Positions 12,143-24,195 of a stretch of 64,000 nucleotides of DNA are shown one piece after another. The notes below the pieces were generated by a model, which worked only from the letters and a program-made list of their open reading frames with translations, was not told the DNA's origin and did no database searches. Numbering within the stretch: position 1 is the first letter of the stretch; each line of letters begins with the position of its first letter. Source of the stretch: Pratylenchus scribneri (Eukaryota; Nematoda; Chromadorea; Rhabditida; Pratylenchidae). A program made the position numbers and the translations under genes. The DNA lies in the NCBI GenBank assembly GCA_030063045.1, contig JAQSEB010000064.1, positions 496,001 through 560,000 on the forward strand, read 5' to 3'.

Positions 12143-12505
12143 TTATTTTTTGCTATTTGATTCACTCTTTTGCTGTTGGCCTCCTCCAATCCCTGTGCCC
12201 ACTTCCGGATCACCATATTTGGCTTTGAGCTTTTCGAATTTCTCACCGGATCCAAGCATCATGTGAGCCGGGCAAAACCAAAGAGGACCAAAATAATGAT
12301 AAAGGACATCGTCGAATGAACAATTGCCAACCATCAGCGATGCCCCACAAATGGCACAATTGAAACAACTTTTGTGAACTGAATGCAAACAAAAGGTATT
12401 CATATTAATATATTTGGTTGACTTACCGCAATGTTTCTCGATTAATATTTTCTCTTCAATCGGATTGACTTGTTGTTTGCAAATTGCGCAAAATTTTGGT
12501 TTCAT
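12143..12505 (-). CDS. Single LIM-domain protein
   Basis: Two exons; the intron of about 47 bp starts with GTAAGT inside the codon after HC. Spliced, the zinc ligands run CAIC, then EKHCVHKSCFNCAIC, then WFCPAH, matching a LIM domain (C-x2-C, H-x2-C, C-x2-C, C-x2-H). The first exon begins MKPKFCAICKQQ, and the tail is basic and polar (GGGQQQKSESNSKK). The spliced protein is about 104 residues, a size typical of LIM-only adaptors. It sits tail to tail with the glycine-rich gene, 98 bp apart. The partner and location are unknown; LIM-only proteins work in cytoskeletal or transcription complexes. Confidence 0.75.
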   Translation of the reverse strand: MKPKFCAICKQQVNPIEEKILIEKHCGKSTKYINMNTFCLHSVHKSCFNCAICGASLMVGNCSFDDVLYHYFGPLWFCPAHMMLGSGEKFEKLKAKYGDPEVGTGIGGGQQQKSESNSKK

Positions 12506-13127
12506 TTTGGCTGGTCAAATTATTTACGAAAATATTTTAACTTGATAATGATTGGGGAGGGATAAATCGATAATAGTTGGGGAGTGGAAAAATGTGGCAT
12601 GAAAAATGAAATCGAAGAATGGGGAAAAGCCAGCTGTTAGTTTCTTCTGATTGATTTAATAAGCCTTTTTTCGACCATTAAAAAATGAATTTTTTAATCC
12701 GAACATTGAATTAATTTTTGATTAATGATGAGGACCACTTGAATCTTGAATTGCTTGAAGGAATTTCATTACTTTTCTTACACTCTTTCATTTACATTTT
12801 TTTAGAATTTTTTATTTTTACAAAAGGAAATAATGGAATAAATTTATCAATATGATAATAATGTAAATATAATTAATGTTCATGAACCAAAATGCACGTC
12901 AAAACGATAAATAAATAAATATTTAACGGATATTTTGATAGTAAAATTGATATAGTTTAGAAAAATGTTCGCCAAAAAAGCGCCGATTGATAAAAATATA
13001 TGGAGATTTCAAAAATGTGTCCGAAGAAAAGTAAAGAAAAAAGGATAAAAAATTGGAATTCGAAGATTTTAAAATATTCAAATTCAAATTTTTCAATCCA
13101 AATTCACTTTTTGGCAGAATTGTTCCT
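12506..13127. other. Intergenic, no gene seen
   Basis: About 620 bp of A+T-rich sequence between two minus-strand genes. It would hold the promoter of the LIM gene and the 3' end of the Lys-rich gene. No repeat or coding signal was seen. Confidence 0.4.
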
Positions 13128-15711
13128 TCAACCAATGTAAACACCAGTTGCCGTTGCTTGCCCATTCCCGACTTTTGCCTTTTTTGCTTTTGGCTCGTCA
13201 CTCTCGTCACTTTCACTTTGATCATAGCCAAATCCTTCTCCTCTTTTTCGTTTCTTTTTGTTAGTAATTTCCCCTTCATTTTTCACTTTTGTAGTCTCAC
13301 ACTTACCATTTTTCGCCTTCGGATCTTCTTCTGAAGAATTTGAAGACGAAGAAGAATTAATATTATTTTGAATGGTGGTTTGTGAATTCCCCTTTCCACC
13401 TTTTTTCTTTTGCCGAACTCCCTGTTGCTGTTCGCCACCATTCCTCGCTGCTGGCGACGTTTTTGGAGCTTAAAAAAATAAAAGTTTCAGTCTTAATCGC
13501 TACCTACCTTCTCCTTCAAATTTCTGCTTTTTATTTGGTTGTTTGACGGTTTCAATTTTGTCCGAATCAGTCACATTCTTTCCTTTAGTATCAGCTGAAT
13601 TCTCTTTGTTCTTTTCTTTACCACTTGCCGAAACTTCATTAGTCATTCCTTTGGCACTTGCCGAATTCTCATTGGTCTTTCCTTTGCCACCAGCAGCTGA
13701 ATTGCCGTTGTTCTTTACTTTGTTATCTGCTGAATCGTCACCCTTTTTGGATTCCACATTCTTGCCTTCTTTTTCATTATGCTTGGTTGCTTCTTTCATT
13801 TTCCCATCATTTCCCTTCGATTGACTATCTTTTGCCAAGGTGGCGGCAGCATTGTTTGTCGCATTATTTTTTGAATTACTTTTTTCATCACCAGATTTTG
13901 GCTTCAATGTTTCTTCCGGTTTTGATACCGGTTTTTGTGTTTCTACTTTTGCTGACTCCAATGCCGGTTTTGTTAATTCTACTTTTGTTTGCTCCGATGT
14001 TTTTGGACTTTTCTTATTATCCGTTGCCGAGCTCTTTTCTTTCGCCATCCCGCCAGCAGATTCGCCAGCAGCTCCTTTTTGGTTTGACTTATTTTTATCG
14101 CTATCAATTCCTCCTCCATTCTGCAATTGTTTCGAATTGTTTGCTTCTTTGTTGTTGCTGTTGGCCTCCTCCTTCCTATTTTGTTCCAATGCTTTATTCA
14201 CCTGATTATTTGTTTCTGCCCATTTCCAAACCCTTTCCCAATCTAATACTCTTTTAGCGTGATCCGGGTCCGACAAGTTCGAATCCATTTGAGGCAGATT
14301 TTTGGCGGCAGATTCCGAGACTGCTGTTGGTGCCGAGGAAGGGACGGCAACATTGTTTGTTGGCTTTTGATTCAATTCTATGACAAAATGGGGAAATCCT
14401 ATTTAGGTGGATATAATTCCTATATAAAACATATTTCATTTCAATCCTATCTAAATTGAATTGAATTATATTTTCGCCTATACCCAAACTTTTTTTGTTC
14501 ATTTTCGGACGATTTTTGTGTTTATTAAGCGAATTTTTTCCTTTTTGACCACTGGAATTAGCAGAAAATTTAAATGGTTCTTGGTTTTGGTATGAATATG
14601 GAGAATATCCAATCATTGGTTGCTGCTGCTCAAAATGATCATAGATTGGATGATGCGGCCAAAAATAATCTGCAACATAGTGTTGTTGTTGTTGTCCTTC
14701 TGAACGAACCGAATACGCCTTTTTTCATTTAAATTCAAATACTTTCATTTTTAACTACAAAGGAATATCCCCCTAGAGCCCAGAGGCAATAATCATTTTC
14801 TCTTATATATCTCATTTAATTAATTTGAATAAATTTATAAAAAAAATACCATTTTCTAAAGGTTGATTCTGATTCTGATTCATTGTTCCTTCTTCATTAT
14901 TTGTTTTTTCCTTTTCTTCCTTAATTTCCTCAATTTGCTCCAATTTTTCATCCAAAACTTTAGCTTGTTTTATTTCACCTTGGATCTCCTTTATTTGGGC
15001 CTCTTCCTTTTCAGTTTTCCTCTTTTTATTCCTCATATCCATTTCAGTGTGCAATACTTTTATATAATCATCAAGTTCTTTATCAAGAATTTCAATTTCG
15101 CCAGACGGCATTTTCTCCAATGAACTTCGACTGCGCTTTTTAAGGTATGAAATTTCTTGTTTTAATTTTTTCTCGTCTGCAATTACTTCTCCAACTTTTT
15201 GTTTATCATTAACATTATCTACTTCCTGGCCGTTTTCAATTGTTTCTTTTTTCTTTCCTTTCTCCTCCTCATCCTTTTTTCCATTTCCTTTTTCTGTGCC
15301 ACCAATCATATTTTGGCTAATTCCTCTATTCAATTTGCCTTCATTTTGTGAATTTTTTCCATTTTCTTGTACTTTTTCAGCTCCAATTGATTTCTTTTCC
15401 CCTTCGAGTTTATCATTTTTCAAAGCCACATTTACATTCGTTCGGCTATCTTTTGGATTTTGTTCATTTTCGAGCTGCTGGGGTTTTTGAGCATCCTCTT
15501 TCGATAATTTTGATTTTTCAACTCCTTGGCCATTTGGTTGCGATGGATTGTTGGCTAAGGGTTCTTTAGTCAAATTTGTTTCCAATTCGCCACTTTTATC
15601 ATGTGAATGAACATTTTCAGAAATAGGAGCCGTTGGGGCACGAAAAAATCTAGCCTTTGTTTGACAAAATAGGAATAAAATGAGGAGAAACGGTTTATGG
15701 ATGGATGCCAT
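13128..15711 (-). CDS. Long secreted, disordered Lys/Glu/Asn-rich protein with NLS-like clusters
   Basis: The ATG at 15711 starts a signal peptide (MASIHKPFLLILFLFCQTKA). Five exons join in phase to the TGA at 13128-13130, about 750 residues in all. Exon 1 (to about 14850) is Lys/Glu/Asn-rich with a coiled-coil-like part (EKLEQIEEIKEEKEKTNNEE). Exon 2 (about 14703 to 14490) is joined through the acceptor cgttcag and reads GQQQQHYVADYFWPHHPIYD. Exon 3 holds LSDPDHAKRVLDWERVWKWA and then a low-complexity K/N/S/E tract. The last exons carry Ser-rich and basic clusters (KKKRKRGEG, PKAKKAKVG). Signal peptide and NLS-like motifs in one chain resemble secreted, nucleus-directed effectors of plant-parasitic nematodes. 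An extracellular matrix or chromatin-like protein is also possible. No family is recognised. Confidence 0.65.
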
Positions 15712-16829
15712 TTTATGGCAACAGTGTCGATGAATTTGTTTGAAATCGATTTGATTTCTAAAAATTAAAAATTGGTGGATGGAATTAATTTAATTGAAGG
15801 AATATAAATGAATATTGCTGAAATAGCGAAAGCTAAAATAAAATGGGCAAATATTAAAGCAATGGAGGAGGATGGAATTGTTTTGATGGGCAATTTGGTG
15901 AAGATGATTGGGGAGGAGGGGCGGCTAGCTTTGCTGGATCCATTTTGCCTTGTGATCAGCAAAAATATGAGCTTCAAAGGCTTCATTCATTCCGGCCTTT
16001 TCCAAGTTGTTCTTATTTTCTCGGCATTTTGGCTTAATATAGGGAAAGTCCCGAGAAATCACTTAATTAAAGGATTGTAATAGCCACAAATGTAAAAAGG
16101 AATCCAAAATTGGAAACAATATTTAATATACATATTAAATTGGATATTCTTGTGCTAAAATAAGGGACATTAAAATGGCACTTTTCGCCGGTTATCCATT
16201 TTCAGATTTTTTTTTGAATCAATTGGGGAAAGTTAGCCATAACCATGATGGGTCATACGGTATAGGTGAGGAAAGGTTATCATCTGCCCTATCCCTAACC
16301 ATAATCCTAAACACCCTTCATTTCAAAAGCACTACAGCAGGTGGAGAACCGATAAATACCATATTAAAATGAACTCGAATATGATTTTTTGGAATTTAGA
16401 TGTTAAATCGAAATTGTTTTATTTTATGAAAGCTTACAAAAAGGACGGTTTTTACTTTCTATAGGCAAAATAATATCAAAAAATTGCCCACAATTAGAGG
16501 TTTGAGCCAAACACGCAAAAAAGGGCAGGAATGGATCCCAAAAATGGTGAATATTTTGAGGAGAATGGAGAAGTGAAAATGAAAATGGCCAATGCCCCGC
16601 TCGGGCCCTCCTTTATTGGCCGCACGCCTCAAATAGTTGCGTTGGCATTTTGGCCATAAAATCAATCATTGGGCATATGATTATAATTTAGATGCCAATT
16701 AATGAATGAATGAATGATTAAATTGGATTAAAAATTTGAATGTATTTCTTTGAATGATATATAATTAATTAATAATAAATGAAAGAAATGAGGACAAAAT
16801 ATGGGCACCTCGTAATGTATGAAAGTATT
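15712..16829. other. Intergenic with one doubtful ORF (15808-16080, +)
   Basis: The plus-strand frame begins MNIAEIAKAKIKWANIKAME and continues with VLMGNLVKMIGEEGRLALLD, a helix-like start, then hydrophobic residues. The overlapping minus frame is also open. Neither shows a domain. Near 16255-16320 the sequence gtataggtgagg ... ccctaaccataatcctaa resembles pieces of the dispersed inverted repeats found at 56.8-57.6 kb. Confidence 0.3.
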
Positions 16830-19162
16830 TTATTCTTTTTTCCACCTCAATATTATTTCCGATTCATTTGGCAAAAGTTTGGCAACATTTTCATTCAGTG
16901 GCAATGGATTCATGTCATCCTCCTCCGTTGCTTCGGTTTCGGACGAATTTTGAAATTTGAATGCCAAAAGATTCTAAAAATATAAAATTTATATTCAATT
17001 GTTGTTGATTAGTGATTACATCGGAATATTCTAAGCCTAATTGTTGAGCAATATGCCAAATTGCCTTCAATATGGACCATTTTCGGCTGACCACAATCAC
17101 TTGTCGATTTCCACCATTTTCAGCAGGCAAATGGGCAAATAGAATTAATTGCTCATCAGCGTCCAATTTCAATGGGTTTTTCATTTTCAATTTCATAATT
17201 TCTACTCGATCCATTCGAGCCCTTTGCTCGGCAGTCAATATCTGAATTATTCCAAAAATATTTTCTTTATCGTTATTTCGTTTGTATCTTTTCACATTCA
17301 TTGAAACCCGTCTGTAGTCAATTCCACAAAAGACAAAGAGAGGTTAAAATATGGATATGGACGATTCTATAATTAATAATGGTGATGGTGCAAACTGCAA
17401 ATACATTTTTTTTAAATTTGAGTATTGAAATTTACAAAAAATGAAAAATATTAAAAAAATTTATTTTTATAACAATTTGTTGTTTGTTCAAACACTTTGT
17501 GTTTTTGTTCCTCGAAACATTTTGTTTTTGCTTGCTTAAAAACATTTTGTTTTTCACTTTACTTAAAAACATTTGTATTTCACTTAGCTTAAAAACATTT
17601 GTGTTTCATTAATCTTAAAAACATTTGTGTTTCATTAATCTTAAAAACATTTGTGTTTCATTAATCTTAAAAACATTTGTGTTTCATTAATCTTAAAAAC
17701 ATTTGTGTTTTATTAATCTTAAAAACATTTGTGTTTCATTAATCTTAAAAACATTTGTGTTTCATTAATCTTAAAAACATTTGTGTTTCATTAATCTTAA
17801 AAACATTTGTGTTTCATTAATCTTAAAAACATTTGTGTTTCATTAATCTTAAAAACATTTGTGTTTTATTAATCTTAAAAACATTTGTGTTTCATTAATC
17901 TTAAAAACATTTGTGTTTCATTAATCTTAAAAACATTTGTGTTTCATTAATCTTAAAAACATTTGTGTTTCATTAATCTTAAAAACATTTGTGTTTCATT
18001 AATCTTAAAAACATTTGTGTTTCATTTAGCTTAAAAACATTTGTGTTTCACTTAGCTTAAAAACATTTGTGTTTTCACTTAGCTTAAAAACATTTGTGTT
18101 TCACTTAGCTTAAAAACATTTGTGTTTCACTTAGCTTAAAAACATTTGTGTTTTCACTTAGCTTAAAAACATTTGTGTTTCACTTAGCTAAAAACATTTT
18201 GTGTTTTTGTTCCTCCAAACATTTTTTTGCGTTTAACCAAATATTTTAATTTTTGTATTTTTCCAAACATTTTATGTTTTTTTTTCAAACATTTTGTATT
18301 TTTTTTCTTTTCTAGACATTTTTCAAACATTTTTTTGATACAAAAAGAATTTTTATTCTTATTTTATGTTTAATCTTAAATAAGTTCAATACATTTAATA
18401 AATTTTAAATAAATAATTTTTTTATTTATTGCACCATTGTGCGTGGAACCGACCTATCACCATCTAATTGAGGATTTTGATCTTGTGTGTATTTGTTAAT
18501 TATGTTTTTTTTCTATCTTACTTTTTCTTTTTGTGATCTACCAGCAACAGGTTGTTGCTTATTTTGGTCTGGGTTTCTTTTTTCAATCTGCAATTTTGGC
18601 TGTGTTTCCAACAAATTTGATTGTTTCTTTAATCCGCTGCATTCATGATCCTCACAAATTCGATGCCTTCAATTATTCAAATTTTTATGAAAATTAGTGA
18701 AAGGCAAAGCAAATAACCTCATACAAAAATTATGGTTACAATGAAGGCATTGAATTCGGGTTCGTTCTCGTTGAAAACATCCACTCTTTGAGCAAAGAAA
18801 TTTGAATTCTTCTTCACCATTATTCCCCTTTCTCTCAACATTTTTATTAGAATAAACAGTGCATCCGTGTTGATCAGGAAGTCGATGATTTCGACTGAAA
18901 GAAGAGGTTCCAATTTTTGGTAAAAATGTCAAAAATTCAGAATTGTTAATCTTTTTCTATAATAATTGCCCTTTTATGTTTTTTTTTCGCAATTTTAAAA
19001 TGAAAATAACCAAAAGAACGAAGAACAATAATCACAATGGAATGGCATAAAATCTGGGCATAATTTTGAATATTTTATTAAATTCATTTGATCCAAATTC
19101 ATACCAAGCTGATTACAATTTTTCAAGGCACAATGTTCACCCAAATTTGGAATCTCGGCCAT
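16830..19162 (-). CDS. ZFAND1-like protein with two AN1 zinc fingers and a ubiquitin-like C-terminus
   Basis: The ATG at 19162 gives MAEIPNLGEHCALKNCNQL, then DFMPFHCDYCSSFFCRNHRL and PDQHGC, a complete first AN1 finger. The second follows as FLCSKSGCFQRERTRIQCLH, CNHNFCMR and HRICEDHEC. After a basic linker and a 1.2-kb intron filled with a minisatellite, the C-terminal exons read MKLKMKNPLKLDADEQLILF, SRKWSILKAIWHIAQQLGLE and finally ESEIILRWKKE with the TAA at 16830-16832. This order (two AN1 fingers, then a ubiquitin-like fold) is that of ZFAND1, which recruits p97 and proteasomes to arsenite-induced stress granules. The phase across the long intron does not resolve with the exons seen (donor after QKEK, acceptor before CGGGTTTC on the coding strand), so a small exon is probably missing from the model. 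Confidence 0.8.
17500..18340. repeat. Minisatellite of about 26-bp units in the ZFAND1 intron
   Basis: The core unit is cttaaaaacatttgtgtttc followed by attaat. It repeats nearly unchanged from about 17583 to 18020, then as a 25-26 bp variant with cacttag in place of attaatc to about 18200. Degenerate aaacattttgtgttt copies flank both sides. About two dozen units are visible. Several stretches are exact. Confidence 0.95.
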
Positions 19163-19481
19163 TTTTGTATTATTTATTTGATAATTAAAAGAATGTTCTT
19201 AATTAAAATAATTTTGTTGATAATTTTTATTATATTGAGCGTAATTAGAGCTTATTTATTAGTAAAAATAAAAATGATGATTTTTCTTAAAATTTAAACT
19301 TTGAGTTTGAGTAAAAGAAAAGAAATATTTGGACAATTAAAATTATATAATTTATTTCAAAAAATATAATATTAATTTGATTTGAATTTAATTGTATAAT
19401 AAATTTGAAAAATTCTTTATTGTGCAATTTAACCAAATAAATTATAATTTCGTCCATCTTTTTTAAATGATTGTTTATTAT

Positions 19482-20161
19482 TTATTTATCATCCCCATTG
19501 TTGCTTGTACTGCTTGAACTTGATGAGAAAAGTTTTCCTTTAGAAATCAAATCCACGGCTTTATTCTTTATCCAACTGGCCATTCGAGAAAAGATACCCT
19601 TTTCTTCTGAAAAAAATTTAATTTAATGCTGAAATGAGTGCCCAAAATGACCTTTTTCGCCTTCCTCTTTGAATTGACCAAATGGATTCTGGGCATATGG
19701 ATTTGGCCCATTCGGATCCGACCCAATCAATTGCTGTTTAGGGACAATTAATTTTACCAAAATTTATTCATCAACCGGCGATTGTTGTTGCTGGGCTACT
19801 TCTCCACCAAATTGCCCTCCCACTCCTCCTTGCTGTCCATAATGTTCATATTTCTGTTCCCTAATACCAAATTGTTGGCCCAATTGGCCATATTGTTGTT
19901 GATATCCTCCTCCTCCCCCATATCCTCCTTGTTGGGATGAATATCCGCCACCATTTAATTCATTCCCATTTTGGCTATTATCTCAAATATTTAAATTGTT
20001 TTTTTTTTCATTATTCTCCTTATCCAACCTCTATTGCCGTCACCCATCAATTTATCCTTGATTTTTGTGAATAATTCCGTAAAGAATGCATTCGATGGTT
20101 TTGGCAACAATAAAATCGTGAAAACAATTAAGGAGAGGATGGAAATTGACTTTAAATGCAT
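19482..20161 (-). CDS. Secreted Gly/Gln/Tyr-rich protein with amphipathic ends
   Basis: The ATG at 20161 gives a signal peptide (MHLKSISILSLIVFTILLLP) followed by KPSNAFFTELFTKIKDKLMG. The second exon is joined through the acceptor tttgag and begins DNSQNGNELNGGGYSSQQGG, with GGGGGYQQQYGQLGQQF and GGVGGQFGGEVAQQQQ after it. Two more exons give SDPNGPNPYAQNPFGQF and then GIFSRMASWIKNKAVDLISK. The end is a Ser run and NNGDDK, with the TAA at 19482-19484. All phases agree. No conserved domain is seen. The helices at each end flank a prion-like or matrix-like GQY core, which fits a cuticle, eggshell or gland secretion, but the function is unknown. The in-frame upstream ATG at 20284 would bury the signal peptide and was not used. 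Confidence 0.65.
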
Positions 20162-20929
20162 TTTTCGACTATTTCTAAAATTTAGGCGAAATGGATTTGA
20201 TAAAAAGGATATTGACAGGCTTTTTAGAGCCACTGCAGTTACCGTATAACCTCTTTTAATACTCCATGGAGAATTACTTTTCAATACTTCAAAAATTGGG
20301 AAGCATTTGAGGTCTAACGACTTAAATTGTGGGACATTTTTTACAAGGAATTAAAACGGATTTTGTAGAGTTTTAGGGAAAGAAAATGCAATATAAACAA
20401 TTTTTTCGCCCTACTAGGAGCTATGTCCTCAAAATCGAAGATGGGGAATTAGAGGTTACGGTAACTATAAATGGGTCCATCTTCTTTGATCCCGTAGGCT
20501 AAATTTTGATTTATTTTAATTTAATGTGAATGGAAATTATGAAATCCAGAGATTGTGTCGATTTGTGATTTTGCCTAAAATTGGAAATGGTCAAATAGAT
20601 TTTGATGGATTAAAAGAGAAATGAAAGGGGGAAAGGAATATTTACTCAAACCAATCAAATCCGTCATCAATAAATTAAAAAGGCAGCTGACACAATTAAC
20701 TCAAACAAACCAATTTTCAATTTGCATTCCAAATTGTCCCCAAATTATAGTTGGCTAATTCGAATTCTCCTTCCAAAGAAAGAATCAAATTCTGTTCAAA
20801 TTTTAATCTTGTAAAATTCTCGATTTTATTATCACAATTTTCATTTAAATAATATCAATTTTTATCATATCTTCCGTTCAAACGATTCTCTTCTTCACAT
20901 TCGATTAACTGCTTTTTTGATCTCCACAT
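20162..20929. repeat. Intergenic region with a dispersed repeat fragment (about 20230-20480)
   Basis: The block around ctcttttaatactccatgga ... gaattacttttca ... gagttttagggaaagaaaat ... ctactaggagctatg matches, with divergence, a block at about 50725-50875 that reads ttttaattccatggagaatt ... gagctttagggaattaag ... ccaggaactatc. It is probably an old non-coding transposon copy. No gene is seen in the rest. Confidence 0.5.
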
Positions 20930-21843
20930 TTAGGCAATTGAATAATGGCCATTGTTGCTATTATTGTTGATATTCAATTTGCCCGATGGCTTCATCACAT
21001 CAATCATCATCGGCACTGGGGGTTGCACAAATGTTCCGCCTATAAAATAAACTGAATAAATCATTTCCGGAAATTTTAATTTAAAAATATTACCACGGTT
21101 TGCTTGTTGGTCCTTTGCAATTTGATTCGCAATTTTTTCGAATCTGACAGCACTCATTGCCCGCCAAACAATCGAAAAGATCCAAATTTGGATGAAAAGA
21201 AGAAATCCGATCAAAACAAATCCATTCAGAGCCTCGAAACGGCGCCAATCAACATCATCAATGGATTCTGAAAATGATGAAGACACTGAATTCTTTCATT
21301 TCAAGGAAACTTACTATAATTTGACCCTCCATTGATGAAGTTAAAGAAAGTGGAAGTTCTTGAATCCAATGAAGTGAACGAATAAAAGGCGGAATAGGCG
21401 AAAACATAGCCAGAGGGATAAACCGTAAAAATAGCCTGGAAAGAATAAAAATTGTTTTAGAAACTGAGAATTAAAAGATTCTCACCAAAGCAACCAAATA
21501 TGGAGCAAAAAATCCGGGAATGCGGGTGATTAATCCAACGATAATTCCAACATTGAGAAGGATTAAAATGGCCGAAATGCCAAAAAGGTGAAGGAAGGCT
21601 TCTTGCCGGTAATAATGGGCGTTGTGGCTAAGGTCTATTTCTCGATAATAATAGAAGAAAAAGACTGTGGCCAAGAAAATGCCAACGATGGCAATGAAAA
21701 AGGCGGCATCCTTTTAGAAAAATGAAACAAATAAATGGATTCATTATCACCTCAACATAGGAACGGAAGCAGAAAAGGGTGCATTTGAATTTTTCCCGAC
21801 GTTCGGGTGTGAACGGATTGAATGTATTGGAGTTGGAGGACAT
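20930..21843 (-). CDS. Four-transmembrane membrane protein, unknown family
   Basis: Five exons join in phase from MSSNSNTFNPFTPERREKFK to HYSIA with the TAA at 20930-20932. Hydrophobic segments are AFFIAIVGIFLATVFFFYYY, LFGISAILILLNVGIIVGLI, YLVALAIFTVYPSGYVFAYS and FVLIGFLLFIQIWIFSIVW. The loop after the third carries Ser, Asn and Gly. The C-tail is cytoplasmic-like (RFEKIANQIAKDQQANRG, then PPVPMMIDVMKPSGK). The layout of short cytoplasmic N-terminus, four spans and polar C-tail resembles nematode-specific tetraspan families, but none could be named with confidence. Confidence 0.65.
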
Positions 21844-22570
21844 TTGGATATAAAGAATGGGTCTATTTTAGAGGGAATGGAAATAATTTGCTTGTGAATG
21901 GGACTTTTATTAATGCAAGAAATCAATCCTATGAAATGTTAATAAATATTTAAAATTTAACATTTGTTAACGATGTTAGTTAGCTAGAAACATTAGGGAC
22001 GTGAAGGAAGGAGGTTGAGGAATTTTAGGAGGGAAACCGAAACGCAATCATTCTCAAAGCCCTATTAAAGGGCCTACATATATTTTGAGGCTTATTCAGA
22101 ATGAAATTGTGATCGAGAGGAGGAGGAATGGTATAGAAATGTTGGCTGGAAAAGAATGGATGATTGTTGATTGGACAATGTTTAAAAAAGCAATGTGATG
22201 AATGAATATGGGGGAGCATAGCAATGCCCCAATTGGCATTTGATCGTCCATTACGTGGCCTATTCCCGATGCCATGTAGAAAAGGGGGGATTCACGTTTC
22301 AGGGAATTGATCAATCAACAATTCTATTGAAAATAAACTCGTCTAAATCGACAAAAATGGCCGATTATTAATTGAATTATTTTCTCATGGTCAAATATTC
22401 TATCAATTTTAAAGGAAATATTTATGCTGGAAATAATGAAAAATCGTCAAAGTCAAAAAGTGTGCAAATCTATTTAAAATAAAGCCAAATTATTTAACTA
22501 TCGGATTGATTGGTCCTTTGCATTTTATTTCTAATTTCTTGTCTTTTTGTCAATTTATTCTGTCATTCAC
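21844..22570. other. Intergenic, no gene seen
   Basis: Promoter side of the tetraspan gene and 3' flank of arginine kinase. Minus-strand open frames at 22025-22314 overlap one another and show no domain. Confidence 0.4.
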
Positions 22571-24195
22571 TTAAGCAGCCTTCTCCAGCTCGATCAGATG
22601 CTTCACACCGTCGTACATTTGTTTGACCGCTGTACAAAATTATTCAAATTATTTTCAAATATTTGTTTTTGCTTACCCTCGAATTCGGTTAAGCCAAGTC
22701 GAGCCTTGTTGGAAATGTCATAAACACCGCCCTCGGTCTCCGAATGCTCGCCATGAATGCCACGGATCTGCAGCTTGAGATCATCGCAAATTTTCTTGAA
22801 CTCCGGCTTGGCGCTGATTTTGGGCAATTTGATGTGAACTGAGGCGCGCACGGTGGTTCCCTGAATTTTTTTGAATTAAATTGATTGCATGAAATTGCAA
22901 AAATAAACCAAATTGGTCGGGCAGAATGTGAGCCATCCAAGACGATCATCACGCGAGAAGGGTGCCTTCGATTGGATTGCCTTGACTCCCTGGATCAAAC
23001 GCTCCAGCACTTGGCCGACATTGCCTCCGTTTTGCATGGAAATGATGCGCAAATGGTCCTCTTCGTTCACCCAAACCAGGAATGTCTTCTGCGCATTGTG
23101 GTAAATCCCGCGTCCCGATGGCCAATAACGACCTATTAAACGAACAGGGATTGATTATTTTAGACATTATTTTGTAAATCTTACAAGCATTCGCGTGTTG
23201 CAGGAAACGGTCGCCCTCCTTGAAGAGAAAGTGGTCGGCGATCAGCTGGTTCTGCACTTCTTTGGTCATTCCCTCCAATGGGTAATAAGTTCCGCCAAGC
23301 ACCGGGTCTTAATTGGTAAAATTTGTTCAGATATATTTTTGGCCATTTTCTTACCATCTTTGAGTTGGTCGAACACAGCCTTGACCTTCCCCTCCATTTC
23401 CAAGTAATTTTCCTTGGTCAGACACGGATTGAATGGATAACCCTGGAATGAAGAAATTTGATTTTGAAAGTGTGCAAATATTGATGTAATTAAACCTGCA
23501 ATGATCGACCGCAACGAACTCGGGTTGAATTGATGAACTTCCCTTCGGGATCCAGGTCCACGAGCATTTGAGTCTTTCCCTCACCAAGGTCGGTTGGCGG
23601 CTGTTTTTGTTGAGGCCCGAATCCGTTGTGGTAATCCTTAAATGTTAATTTGCTGACTTTCCGTTAATTGGAATAAACCTGAATCACGGGGTCGAAAAGT
23701 GGCTTGAACAGTGTGTAGGCCTCAGCGTCCGGTGCATATATTCCCACTCCGCTGTCCAAGTTGGCCACACCGGATTGGATGACGTCGAGCAAAGTTGCGC
23801 CCAGCTTGGTCTTCAGGCCCTTGCATTGATCGACCACCTCACGGGTCAAATATTTCTTGAGTAGCGATTTGCATTCCGGTGATTCCTATTTTTGGAAAAA
23901 TTTATTATTATTGAGTGGATTATCCAAATTTTTTTCCCAATTACGTTTTATTATTTTCATCCTTTTTCAAATCAAAACAATCCTCGCTAATTCTTAATAA
24001 TAATATAATCCTCTTTTAATGATGTTTATTGGTTGCCAAGCAACAAAATATTGTCAAAATGTCAATGTCAACGAATCATAACGTAAATATACCATTTTTT
24101 TATTTTGGATTTCCCCAAAATAAATTTCCCAACTAAACCTGAAGTTTCTTGTATCCGGCCTCAATTTTGTCGATCACTTCTTGTGGAACAGCCAT
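22571..24195 (-). CDS. Arginine kinase (ATP:guanidino phosphotransferase)
   Basis: Catalyses reversible transfer of phosphate between ATP and arginine, the phosphagen buffer of invertebrate muscle and nerve. The start [19 protein letters not shown] at 24195 and the end [11 protein letters not shown] with the TAA at 22571-22573 give a single-domain enzyme of about 355 residues, the usual length. Signatures in order are [13 protein letters not shown] (substrate-specificity loop), [59 protein letters not shown], the active-site [18 protein letters not shown] with its reactive Cys, and [20 protein letters not shown]. The exons are GC-richer than most neighbours (GCC, GAG, AAG, CTC), as expected of a highly expressed gene. 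Introns are short. There is no signal peptide, so it is cytosolic. Confidence 0.95.

Noticed and set aside
13543..14257. Three overlapping plus-strand frames up to 199 residues
   Set aside because: They are antisense shadows of the Lys/Ser/Glu-rich exon; composition (Phe/Leu/Ser) is the complement of that low-complexity sequence.
17500..18340. CRISPR-like regular repeats
   Set aside because: There are no unique spacers; units abut directly, and the genome is eukaryotic. It is a minisatellite.
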